From contig CAJLYN010000077.1 in assembly GCA_905210875.1 (NCBI GenBank), positions 1 through 9,407 on the forward strand: DNA of 9,407 nucleotides, in the 5' to 3' direction. The notes under the pieces are model-generated. The model had not been told where the DNA came from and searched no databases. It saw only the letters and a list, made by a program, of their open reading frames with translations. This stretch comes from an uncultured Bacteroides sp. GTDB lineage: Bacteria > Bacteroidota > Bacteroidia > Bacteroidales > UBA11471. Position 1 is the first letter of the stretch; each line of letters starts with the position of its first letter. The position numbers and the translations under genes are program-made. Positions 1-7,469 of this stretch are shown here, piece after piece.

Positions 1-699
1 CACGATGCGGCTCCCGAACGCCCTTCGCCCGAAGTCCTTGCGCAACTGCCTGGCCTCTTGGCCGAGCAGACCGCCATACGGCAACAGCAAGCTACCCGCC
101 TGGCCGAGATAAATGCCCGCCTGGCTGCCGACCGTAAGAACCGACAGGAGCGGGCCCGCATCGAGAAAGAGCGGCTGGCGCTACTGCCCGAGGCGGAAAA
201 CTGGGAGCGCCTCAACAAGCTTTTCGGCTCGGCCGACGGGCAGAAGTTCCGGCGCATTGCGCAGGGGTATACCCTCGACCGTCTGCTGATTTACGCCAAC
301 CTTCACTTGCAGAGTCTGTCGTCGCGGTATACGCTGCAACGTGTTCCCGAACGGCTGGCCTTGCAGGTAGTCGACAACGATATGCTGGGCGAGGTGCGCA
401 GCGTGCATACACTCTCGGGCGGGGAGTCGTTTCTCATATCCCTGGCTCTGGCCCTGGGGCTTTCGTCGCTGTCGTCTTACCGCATGAATATCGAGTCGCT
501 TTTTATCGACGAAGGGTTCGGTTCGCTCGACGCCGAGACCCTGCGCATGGCGATGGCGGCTCTCGAACATTTGCAGATACAGGGACGCAAGATAGGGGTC
601 ATTTCGCACGTGGCCGAGATGACCGAACGTATTTCGGTGCAGGTGCAGGTGCAGCGTGTCGCCAACGGTCGCAGCCGCGTGGTGGTCGTCGAGACATAA
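1..699 (+). CDS. sbcC: Exonuclease SbcC, C-terminal part (5' end outside window)
   Basis: SbcC is the SMC-like ATPase that, with the SbcD nuclease, opens hairpins and processes DNA ends during repair. The frame is open from base 1, so the TTG at position 58 is an internal leucine codon and not a start. About 232 residues are visible, against roughly 1000 for the whole protein. They begin with the end of a charged, Arg/Glu/Ala-rich coiled coil (about residues 20-60). The ABC ATPase C-lobe follows: the signature LSGGESF at residues 138-144, Walker B plus D-loop LFIDEGFGSLD at 167-177, and the H-loop histidine in VISHVAEM at 200-207. This order and spacing are diagnostic of the SbcC/Rad50 family. 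The N-terminal Walker A and the zinc hook lie upstream, where sbcD would be expected. The gene ends in TAA, and a tRNA with its own promoter follows. Confidence 0.93.
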   Translation, partial: HDAAPERPSPEVLAQLPGLLAEQTAIRQQQATRLAEINARLAADRKNRQERARIEKERLALLPEAENWERLNKLFGSADGQKFRRIAQGYTLDRLLIYANLHLQSLSSRYTLQRVPERLALQVVDNDMLGEVRSVHTLSGGESFLISLALALGLSSLSSYRMNIESLFIDEGFGSLDAETLRMAMAALEHLQIQGRKIGVISHVAEMTERISVQVQVQRVANGRSRVVVVET

Positions 700-747
700 A
701 GTTGCGGCTCATGTTGTGTGCCGTACAAAAAAATTACCGGGGATATG

Positions 748-779
748 TTTGATAAATTCAAATCAAAGCATTACCTTTG
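748..779 (+). promoter_or_regulatory. Bacteroidota-type promoter of tRNA-Pro
   Basis: A TTTG -33 box (748-751) is followed by exactly 20 nt and then TACCTTTG (772-779). This matches the Bacteroidota sigma-ABfr consensus TTTG-N19-21-TAnnTTTG. Transcription would start near 785, about 10 nt before the mature tRNA, so the tRNA has its own promoter and does not depend on read-through from sbcC. Confidence 0.85.
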
Positions 780-795
780 CGCACGCAAAGCCAAT

Positions 796-868
796 CGGGG
801 TGTAGCACAGTTGGCAGCGCGCCACGTTCGGGACGTGGAGGTCGGAAGTTCGAGTCTTCTCACCCCGA
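796..868 (+). tRNA. tRNA-Pro (anticodon CGG)
   Basis: A 73-nt cloverleaf can be folded by eye. The acceptor arms CGGGGTG (796-802) and CACCCCG (861-867) pair perfectly, with discriminator A868. The anticodon stem CCACG/CGTGG encloses the loop TTCGGGA, so the anticodon is CGG, which reads proline codon CCG. The T-arm is GGAAG-TTCGAGT-CTTCT. The D-arm GCAC/GCGC has one A-C mismatch. CCA is not encoded (the bases after A868 are CAC), so it must be added after transcription, which is usual in this phylum. A strong promoter precedes the gene and a hairpin terminator follows it. Confidence 0.96.
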
Positions 869-871
869 CAC

Positions 872-923
872 AATACCTTGTAACTGTTTGATTTTCAGAT
901 AGTTGCAAGGTATTTGATTTTTT
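872..923 (+). terminator. Intrinsic terminator of the tRNA-Pro gene
   Basis: The arms AATACCTTGTAACT (872-885) and AGTTGCAAGGTATT (901-914) form a 14-bp stem with a single G-T wobble and a 15-nt loop. A run of six T follows at 918-923. Its position only 4 nt after the tRNA and its stem-plus-T-run form fit a rho-independent terminator. Confidence 0.8.
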
Positions 924-967
924 AGCCGGGACAAAAACGGGACATCATTAGGAGATTCCTATTTTAT

Positions 968-1005
968 ACGAAGGGGTGCGACTTGGCCAAGTCGCACCCC
1001 TTCGT
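968..1005. repeat. Perfect 38-bp palindrome between convergent genes; probable bidirectional terminator
   Basis: ACGAAGGGGTGCGACTTGG (968-986) is followed immediately by its exact reverse complement (987-1005): a 19-bp perfect dyad with no spacer. In RNA it would fold into a very stable GC-rich hairpin with a small TTGGCCAA-derived loop. It lies 24 bp past the stop codon of the minus-strand flavodoxin/ferredoxin gene and downstream of the plus-strand tRNA terminator, which is where a shared terminator for converging transcripts would be. Neither side has a strong T run, so intrinsic termination is inferred and not shown. It could instead be one copy of a dispersed intergenic palindrome. Confidence 0.75.
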
Positions 1006-1028
1006 TGTATTCTGGTATAAAAATGGGG

Positions 1029-1820
1029 TCAGGCTGTGCGGAAAATGCAGTAGTTTTTCTGTGGGGCAGAAAATTTCTTGAAAAACTGGCGGGCAGCAAG
1101 GCGGTAAATCAGTCCTCCGAAATGTTTGGCGTGTCGGGGGCATACGGCGATGCAGTGGGCACAGGAGAGGCAACGCTCTTTGTCGATGCGGCGTGGGTCG
1201 TTCTTGTCGATGGCTCCCACGGGACATTGTGTGGCACAGATGCCGCAGCGGTTGCATTGCCGGCTGGTTTTGGGTTTGAGTGGCGGGTTCATGGTCGGGC
1301 GGTAGGGGTAGTGTCCCGGTACTTCGATGCGGGGAGCCGTGGCCCAGTCGGGGTGCGTGGCGAGCCATTCACGGCTTTGGCTGCCGAGTTGCCGGGCTTC
1401 GGCCAGGTCGTTGTCGTCGGGGCGTCCGGCGGCCACTTGGGGGAAGATGGAATGTTGGGCAATAAAGAGTCCTGCCGAGATGACCGAAAAACCCTGCTCT
1501 TCGACCACATCTCTCAGTTCGAGCAGCGCGTCGTCGTAGTGACGGTTTCCATATACGCAGACGATAATGGCCGGAGTGTTTTTACCCCGTATCTGTCGCA
1601 GGGAGTCAACGGTTACGGTCGGTATGCGGCCGGCATATACCGGCATGGCGAAGATGGCGATGTCGTCGGGTGTGAGGGTCAGAGGTGCGGTCTGAGGGTG
1701 GAGTAGCAGGTCGGTGCGCTGTATGTCGGGCAGTGCGATTCCTTGGGCTACGGCATCGGCGATTTTGCGGGTGGTGCCTGTCGCACTGAAATAAATGGTA
1801 TGTGTACAAGAATTTTTCAT
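1029..1820 (-). CDS. Flavodoxin/ferredoxin two-domain protein (EFR1-type)
   Basis: This 263-residue protein is probably a cytoplasmic electron carrier. The N-terminal part (about residues 6-150) is flavodoxin-like: IYFSATGTTRKIA at 9-21 is the FMN phosphate-binding loop (S/T-x-T-G-x-T), and the stretches FAMPVYAGRIP (57-67) and VCVYGNRHYDD (88-98) fit the other two FMN-contacting loops. The C-terminal part is a bacterial 2[4Fe-4S] ferredoxin, with cysteines 189, 192, 195 and 199 (followed by Pro) and 217, 220, 223 and 227 (followed by Pro). The fusion resembles the EFR1-family proteins of anaerobes, whose partners are largely unknown, so no reaction is assigned. The ATG at 1820 is preceded by GAGGTG, a fair ribosome-binding site, and by a promoter about 25 nt upstream. 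It appears to be transcribed alone and ends just before the palindrome. Confidence 0.88.
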   Translation of the reverse strand: MKNSCTHTIYFSATGTTRKIADAVAQGIALPDIQRTDLLLHPQTAPLTLTPDDIAIFAMPVYAGRIPTVTVDSLRQIRGKNTPAIIVCVYGNRHYDDALLELRDVVEEQGFSVISAGLFIAQHSIFPQVAAGRPDDNDLAEARQLGSQSREWLATHPDWATAPRIEVPGHYPYRPTMNPPLKPKTSRQCNRCGICATQCPVGAIDKNDPRRIDKERCLSCAHCIAVCPRHAKHFGGLIYRLAARQFFKKFSAPQKNYCIFRTA

Positions 1821-1845
1821 GACACCTCATTTTGACGATTCCCGA

Positions 1846-1853
1846 CAAAGATA
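1846..1853 (-). promoter_or_regulatory. -7 element of the flavodoxin/ferredoxin gene promoter
   Basis: On the minus strand this reads TATCTTTG, an exact TAnnTTTG match. The transcription start would be near 1840, giving a 5' leader of about 20 nt. No clear TTTG -33 box lies 19-21 nt upstream; the arm of an inverted repeat (1875-1881) occupies that region. Confidence 0.65.
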
Positions 1854-1874
1854 GAAATTTGTTCCTGTAAGTTG

Positions 1875-1908
1875 ATGACGCGGGTAAGGGAAAAATTTTT
1901 TGCGTCAT
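1875..1908. repeat. Inverted repeat over the -33 region of the flavodoxin/ferredoxin promoter
   Basis: ATGACGC (1875-1881) and GCGTCAT (1902-1908) are perfect 7-bp inverted arms. They are separated by 20 bp that include the self-complementary tract AAAAATTTTT (1891-1900). The inner arm begins about 22 bp upstream of the -7 element, so a protein bound here could affect the promoter. It could also fold at the 3' end of the upstream epimerase transcript, but no T run follows it on the minus strand. An operator role is inferred. Confidence 0.4.
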
Positions 1909-1959
1909 TTCCCGTGTCAGGGTGTCGTTATTCCGTTTTTTAGCGGGCAAGGGGGGAAA

Positions 1960-2835
1960 TTATTCTTCTCCCACCGGACTCGATACACCTTTTAAGAAAG
2001 ATTGTAAAGTGGAGTGGTGAAAGATGAATCCAGCCTCCTGCAATCGTGTGGGGGAGACCCACTGGCCTTCGGTGATAAAATGGGAGCGTTCCCCATAGAG
2101 CATGCGGAAGAACAGTCGTGGAATTTTTATCAGACGCTCGATGTGCTCGATACGAGCCAAGTCGCGAGCCAGCTCGCGTTGTGTAATGCCGCAGGGGACG
2201 GTAAAGTTGAAGACCCCACTCAGCCGGTTGTCGCGCAGCAGCAAGGAGTAGGCTCGGCAGAGGTCGGGCAGGCTTATCCAGGGAAAGGGCTGTTGACCGT
2301 TTCCGATAATGACGCCTGCATGTATCCTGTGTTGGATATCCAGTAGCGGAGGCAGAACGCCTCCGTCACGCGAGAGAACTATGCCGAATCGGGTGATGAC
2401 CAGCCGGGTATCTTCGGGACATTCGTGTGCGGCGGCTTCCCACTCCTTGCACAAGTGGGCCAGGAAGTCGTTGCCACATACATCGTTGTATTCGTCCCAT
2501 TCGCCCCAACTGGGGTAATATCCGACAGCCGATGTCGATACAAAGATTGCCGGAGAGTGCCTGCTCTTTTTCATGGCCCGTGTCAGGCTGCGGGTTACGG
2601 TTACCCGGCTGTCGATGAGTTGATGCTTGTAGGTGCGGGTCCAGCGCTTGTTGATGGGTGCGCCGGCCAGATTGACGACCGCGTGACAGGTCGAGAGTAT
2701 GCGGCACAATGCGGCCTCGTTTTCGGGACGGAACAGTTCTCGTCCCAATGGAATGATTTCGTGCCCTTCGTTACTTAGAAACAGGGAGAGGCTGGTTCCT
2801 ACAAAACCGCTGGCTCCGCTCATGGCTATTTTCAT
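1960..2835 (-). CDS. TIGR01777-family NAD(P)-dependent epimerase / SDR oxidoreductase
   Basis: This 291-residue extended short-chain dehydrogenase/reductase belongs to the YfcH/SulA-like TIGR01777 family; its substrate is unknown. The Rossmann dinucleotide loop is MSGASGFVG (residues 5-13, GxxGxxG). Next come VVNLAGAPINKRW (53-65), STSAVGYYPS (100-109, with the active-site-region Ser/Tyr) and LCKEWEAAA (128-136). GNGQQPFPWISLPDL (178-192) is typical of the family, and the C-terminal DUF1731-like block runs from GERSHFITEGQWVSPTRL (248-265) to LQSFLKG (277-283). The frame stays open upstream to a TTG at 2925, but the added residues do not belong to the fold and MKIAMSGASG is the usual N-terminus, so the ATG at 2835 is chosen. 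The Shine-Dalgarno sequence is weak. The gene lies 132 bp after the outer-membrane efflux gene and may be a read-through cotranscript or have its own weak promoter. Confidence 0.9.
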   Translation of the reverse strand: MKIAMSGASGFVGTSLSLFLSNEGHEIIPLGRELFRPENEAALCRILSTCHAVVNLAGAPINKRWTRTYKHQLIDSRVTVTRSLTRAMKKSRHSPAIFVSTSAVGYYPSWGEWDEYNDVCGNDFLAHLCKEWEAAAHECPEDTRLVITRFGIVLSRDGGVLPPLLDIQHRIHAGVIIGNGQQPFPWISLPDLCRAYSLLLRDNRLSGVFNFTVPCGITQRELARDLARIEHIERLIKIPRLFFRMLYGERSHFITEGQWVSPTRLQEAGFIFHHSTLQSFLKGVSSPVGEE

Positions 2836-2879
2836 AATGGTGGTTGTTTGAGGGTTTGATATAGGTAGGGGAAAATGTC

Positions 2880-2896
2880 GGCCGGAGATTCCGGCC
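2880..2896. repeat. GC-rich hairpin in the leader of the epimerase gene
   Basis: GGCCGGA (2880-2886) and TCCGGCC (2890-2896) form a perfect 7-bp stem with a 3-nt GAT loop. It lies between the outer-membrane efflux gene and the epimerase start, 45 nt upstream of that ATG. Only a short TTTT follows on the minus strand after an ACA, so it is a poor intrinsic terminator. It could limit read-through from the efflux operon or stabilise an mRNA end. Confidence 0.5.
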
Positions 2897-2931
2897 TCGG
2901 GGTCCCATGAATCTATAACAACCAATGCCTC

Positions 2932-2969
2932 AAAAAAGATGGGCAGAACCGATGCAAAGTATCTTTTTT
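2932..2969 (-). terminator. Possible terminator at the end of the RND efflux operon
   Basis: AAAAAAGAT (2932-2940) pairs with ATCTTTTTT (2961-2969) across a 20-nt loop, beginning inside the stop codon of the outer-membrane gene. On the minus strand the U-rich arm comes second, as in AT-rich terminators, but the 9-bp stem has only one G-C pair. The loop contains TACTTTG (2955-2961 reversed), one base short of a TAnnTTTG -7 element, which could be a weak promoter for the epimerase. Both roles are tentative. Confidence 0.35.
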
Positions 2970-4353
2970 ATTGCCAGCCGCCGCCCAGAGCCTTGTAGAG
3001 TTGTATAAAGGCCAGTTGCTTGCCGAGAATAGCCTCGTTGAGACTGATTTGTGCATCGAAGTATCCACGTTGTGCGTCGAGCACGTCGAGGTAGCTGATG
3101 TATCCGTTGATATATTGCAGGTGGGCCAACTGGTTGTTGCTGTATGCCGCCTGTTCGAGTTTCTGGCGGGTATTGAATACCTCTTCGCTCATGTTGTAGG
3201 TGACGATGGCGTCATGCACATCTTTAAAGGCTATCAGCACCTGCTTCTCATAGAGGTAGACGCTGCGTTCGTAGGCGGCCTTTTGGGCCTTGTGCTGTGA
3301 GATGTTCTTACCCATGTTGAAGAGCGGGGTAAGGAGTGTCCCGCTCAGGAAATGGGCGGGCGACTGGAAGATGTTCTTGATGTCGTCGCTTTCCATGCCA
3401 AACTCGGCTGTGAGTGTGATTTGCGGGAACATGCTGGTAAAGGCGATACCCACTTCGGCATTGGCGGCCATGAGGGCTTTCTCGGCGGCTCTCACGTCGG
3501 GGCGGCGTTCGAGCAGGGCCGAGGGCAGTCCTGCCGGCAGGTACTGGGGCAGCCGGTTGATGTGACGGTCGGTCTGTCGGGCTATCTCATGCGGGAAGGT
3601 CCCGGTGAGCAGGGCTATCTCGTTTTTCTTGATGGCGATGGAACGTTCTAGGTCGGGCACGAGGGTGGCGGTGCGGGCCAGCTCCACGCGGGCTTGCTGG
3701 AAGGAGGTTTCGGAGGTGAGGCCGCCCTCAAAACGCAGCCGGGCCAGTCGCACGCCCTCTTCGCGGGCATGGAGGGTCTGCTTTACGATGGCCAGTTGGT
3801 GGTCGAGGGCTATCAGTTCGTAGTACGACTGCGCCACCTGTGCCACGAGGCTCACTTGCAGGGCCCGCTGGTTTTCTATGGCTTCGAGCAACTGGGCCTT
3901 ACTGCGTTCGGCGCCCCACCGTAGTTTGCCCCAGAGGTCGACTTCCCACGAGAGAAGGGCGCGAACGTGAAGTTCGGGGTCGTTTTCGTAATTGTTTCCA
4001 CCGTAATTGGTGGCGTCCTTATCGGCATAGATGCGTCCGTTGATTTGGGGAAATATCTTGCTGATGTCGACGCGTCGCAGGGCGGCCAGTTCCTTGATGC
4101 GGGCCGAGGCGGCGAGCATGTCCTTGTTGTGTTCGAGTGTCTGTGTGATGAGGTTCTGCAATATGGTGTCGGTATAGACGGTCCACCATTGCATATCGGC
4201 AATCGAGAAGGAATCGGGAAGCGATGAGGCTGAGTCGATGCGTTCGGGAAGCGTCATTTCGGGTCGGGTATATTTCTTCCCGACCTTGCACGATGTTACT
4301 GTGACGAGCACGAGCGCGCCGAGCAGAAGGGCGATGTATCGGGTCTTTTTCAT
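2968..4353 (-). CDS. RND efflux outer-membrane lipoprotein, TolC/NodT (OprM-like) family
   Basis: A 461-residue outer-membrane channel, the exit duct of a tripartite exporter. The N-terminus is a lipoprotein signal: MKKTRY, a hydrophobic stretch, then the lipobox VTSC with the lipidated cysteine at residue 22, followed by the family-typical KVGKKYTRPE. The remainder is the duplicated outer-membrane efflux repeat: helical stretches such as HNKDMLAASARIKEL near residue 95, LLSWEVDLWGKLRWGAERSKAQ near 132-153, the second repeat with LLERRPDVRAAEKALMAANAEVG near 280-302, and a closing helix ending in YKALGGGW. The length is normal. The ATG at 4353 overlaps the stop of the pump gene as ATGA, which suggests translational coupling. 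Because the pump frame is broken upstream, ribosomes would rarely reach this junction in frame, so expression may be reduced. Confidence 0.93.
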   Translation of the reverse strand: MKKTRYIALLLGALVLVTVTSCKVGKKYTRPEMTLPERIDSASSLPDSFSIADMQWWTVYTDTILQNLITQTLEHNKDMLAASARIKELAALRRVDISKIFPQINGRIYADKDATNYGGNNYENDPELHVRALLSWEVDLWGKLRWGAERSKAQLLEAIENQRALQVSLVAQVAQSYYELIALDHQLAIVKQTLHAREEGVRLARLRFEGGLTSETSFQQARVELARTATLVPDLERSIAIKKNEIALLTGTFPHEIARQTDRHINRLPQYLPAGLPSALLERRPDVRAAEKALMAANAEVGIAFTSMFPQITLTAEFGMESDDIKNIFQSPAHFLSGTLLTPLFNMGKNISQHKAQKAAYERSVYLYEKQVLIAFKDVHDAIVTYNMSEEVFNTRQKLEQAAYSNNQLAHLQYINGYISYLDVLDAQRGYFDAQISLNEAILGKQLAFIQLYKALGGGWQ

Positions 4354-7300
4354 GAGCGTTTTACTTTCAGCTTTTTTTCGGAGAAAATGGCTTTGAGTTT
4401 ATAGATGTAGACAAAGAAGAAGGGAACCAGCAGTATGCCGATGACTACGGCGGCTATCATGCCGAAGAATACACCGGTACCAATGGCTTGGCGAGCCGGG
4501 ACCGCTGGCCAGCACCATGGGCAGCATGCCCAGGATAAACGCCAGTGAGGTCATGAGTATGGGGCGGAAACGCAGGCGGGCGGCATTGAGGGTAGCTTCG
4601 ATGAGCGGTGTGCCGGCATCGACCTGCTCCTTGGCAAACTCGACGATGAGAATGGCGTTCTTGGCTGCCATACCCATGAGCATTACAAGACCTATCTGGA
4701 AGTAGACGTCGTTTTCGAGACCGCACACCCAGATGCCGAGGTAAGCTCCCAGGGCCGCCACAGGCAGCGAGAGCAAGATGGCGATGGGGATAATCCAACT
4801 CTCATAGAGGGCAGCCAGGAAGAGGAATACAAAGACGAAGACGAGCGCCAAGATGAGACCGGTCTGTCCGCCGGCTTTCTTTTCCTGGTACGACAGTCCG
4901 CTCCATTCCACGCCGATGTTAGAAGGAAGGTGTTGCTGTACAATCTCTTCAAGGGTATTCATGGCCTGCCCCGTGCTGTATCCTTTACCCGCTTCGCCGC
5001 GGATTACGGCCGCATTGAACATGTTGAAGCGCTTGATGCTTCCCGGGCCTGTCGTGTAGGAGGCATCGCCCAGCGAGGTGAGGGGTATCATGGCGTTGTC
5101 TTTTCCGCGGACGAAGAAGAGGTTGAGGTTCTCCTTGAACTTGCGGTACGAGGCTTCGGCCTGAATATATACGCGGTAGATGCGGTTGAACATGTTGAAG
5201 TCGTTGACGTAGACCGAGCCCGTGTAGGCTTTCATGGTGGAGAATACGTCGGTGAGGGGTACGCCGGCAAACTTCACCTTGTCGCGGTCGACATTGAAGT
5301 AGAGTTGCGGAATCTCGGCTTGCAGCGACGAGGAGAGTCCGGCCAATTCTTTCTGTTGTGAGGCATAGAACATGAGGGTGTCGACAGCTTGCACAAGGTT
5401 GTCGAACGTGGCGTCGCCGCGGGCTTCGAGTTGCATTTCAAAACCACCCGAGCTACCCAGTCCGGGAATCACCGGTGGGGTCGAGAGGTAGACTTTGCTT
5501 TCGGGATACTTTTCGAGTTCGCCGCGAATGCGGGCCATGATGTCGTCGATTGATTCGTCTTCCCGTTCGTCCCACGCTTTGAGAATGACGGTCAGTTCGC
5601 TACGGGCCTGGTTGGTACCGACACGAGGGCTGGAGCCCGTTACGTTCTGTACATAGGCGACCGACGGATCGTTCATGATATATTCAATGGCGCGGTTGGT
5701 AACCGTGCGGGTGCGTTCGAGAGTAGCTCCTTCGGGCAGTTCGAGTTCGACCTTGAAGTATCCCTGGTCTTCGGTGGGTAGGAAGCTGGTGGGAATGATG
5801 CGGTTGAGAACGAATATCACGACGAGGCCTATGCCGAAGGCGGTCATGATGCGTCGCGGGTTGGCAATGCAGGCCCGTATGCCGTTCATGTATTTGTGGT
5901 TTCCGGTGTGCAACCACAGATTGATGTAGCGGAATACAATGTTTTTCTTTTTGTTGGGGTCATTGGGCCGGAGTATCAGCGAACACATGACCGGGCTCAG
6001 CGTGAGTGCCACTACCGTGGAGATGATGACCGACACGGCAATGGTGACGGTAAATTGCCGGTAGAGCATACCGGTGATGCCCGAGAGAAAACTTACCGGT
6101 ACGAATACGGCGACGAGTACGAGCGAGGTGGCGATAAGGGCGCTGCTCAATCCGTTCATGGCTTTCTTGGTGGCCTCGTAGGGTGATAGCCTCTCGTCGT
6201 CCATGATGCGCTCTACATTTTCGACTACGACGATGGCATCGTCGACGACGATACCGATGGCGAGTACCAGGCCGAGCAGCGTGAGCATGTTGAGCGAGAA
6301 TCCGAAGATGAGCATGAAGCCGAATGTGCCGACAAGCGAAATAGGTACCGCCACGACAGGAATAAGTGTGGCTCGCCAGCTTTGCAGGGAGAAGAATACG
6401 ACAATGATGACCAGGAAGAGTGCTTCAAAGAGGGTCTTGTACACCTCGTGTATCGACTCAGAGATGTAAGTCGTCATGTCGAACGGTATCTCGTAGGAGA
6501 GTCCATCGGGAAAGTTGTGGCTTATCTCTTCCATGCTGGCCTTTACGTTCTCGGCCACCTCCATGGCATTGGCTCCGGGGAGCATGTAGATGCTCAGTAC
6601 GGCGGCATTACCCCCGTTGATACCGCTCTCGGTGTTGTACGACGAGGCTTCGAGGGAGACACGCGCCACGTCGCTGAGGCGGATTATCGACCCGTCGGGG
6701 TTGGCCCGCACGACGATGTCTTCAAACTGGCTCACCGTCGAAAGCCTCCCTTGGGTGGTGATGGGTATCGTAATATCGACATTGCTTACCGGTTGTTGGC
6801 CCAAAACACCCGCAGCTGCCTCGGTGTTCTGGTCTTTAAGTGCGGTTTGCAGGTCTTTCACGGTGAGACCGAAACTGGCCAGCTTGTCGGGTTGTACCCA
6901 TATCTGCATGGTATCGGCTGCCGACGTTTGATACCCGGCCTACGCCCGGAATACGGCGCAGGAGGTCTACGACATTCAGTGTAGCGAAATTGCTGAGGTA
7001 GATTTCGTCAAATTTGGGGTCGTTCGAAGTCAAGCAGATGGTCATCAACTGGCTGGCGGCCTGTTTCTCGACCGAGATACCGTTCTGTACCACTTCGCCG
7101 GGCAGACGCGACTCGGCCAGTTTCAGCCGGTTCTGTACTTCTACGGCGAGGTTGGCGTCGGTCGATACGTCGAAGGTGACAGTGGCCGAGAAGCCTCCCG
7201 AGTTGGAGCTGCTCGACTCCATGTATATCATGCCTGGCGTGCCGTTCAACTCCTGTTCGATGGGAGTGGCCACGGCCTGCGATACCGTGGTGGCACTGGC

Positions 7301-7456
7301 ACCGGGATACGATGCACTGATTTTCACCACCGGCGGGGTGATTTGCGGATATTGGTCGATAGGCAGGAGGGTCAGCCCTATAAATCCCACGATGACAATG
7401 AGAATGGAGATGACCATTGAAAAGACCGGGTGGTCTATGAAGAAATTCACTTTCAT
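4350..7456 (-). pseudogene. RND (HAE1/AcrB-type) inner-membrane efflux pump, disrupted by two frameshifts
   Basis: This is the proton-driven transporter of the efflux system. It is read in three segments. Residues 1-182 run from ATG 7456 to codon TAC at 6913-6911. The frame then slips at base 6910 and continues from ATG 6909 to TCG at 4494-4492. After a second slip it continues from ATT 4484 to TGA at 4352-4350. Compared with family spacing (GxxYxM and GSxxxxx[IV]GTG), about 2 nt are missing at the first break and about 8 nt at the second. Restored, the protein is about 1038 residues, normal for the family. It shows the N-terminal segment MKVNFFIDHPVFSMVISILI, the TM4 proton-relay pair in GIVVDDAIVVVENVER (Asp406/407 in restored numbering), the TM10 lysine in GMAAKNAILIVEF, and twelve hydrophobic segments in the usual order. 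As written, translation from 7456 stops at 6836 after 206 residues, giving no pump. The start lies 13 nt after the adaptor stop, and the stop overlaps the next start. The frame between and beyond the breaks is clean, so the damage is recent or an artefact. Confidence 0.88.
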
Positions 7457-7469
7457 GGCGGCGTGGGGA

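Noticed and set aside
702..730. Terminator after sbcC
   Set aside because: Only a 4-bp CGGC/GCCG stem with a long loop is possible, and it is followed by an A run and not a T run on the plus strand.
2836..2925. N-terminal extension of the epimerase starting at TTG 2925
   Set aside because: It adds 30 residues with no family match ahead of the standard MKIAMSGASG start, uses a rare start codon and reads through the GC-rich hairpin.
4399..4490. C-terminal tail of the middle pump frame (ends SPSHWYRC...LLLCLHL) as a real protein end
   Set aside because: The canonical RND C-terminus is encoded in the neighbouring frame over the same bases and ends in a TGA overlapping the next gene's ATG.
6907..6909. 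ATG at 6909 as the start of a separate, shorter pump gene
   Set aside because: It lies in the middle of a conserved domain, has no ribosome-binding site, and the missing first 183 residues are encoded intact just upstream in a different frame.
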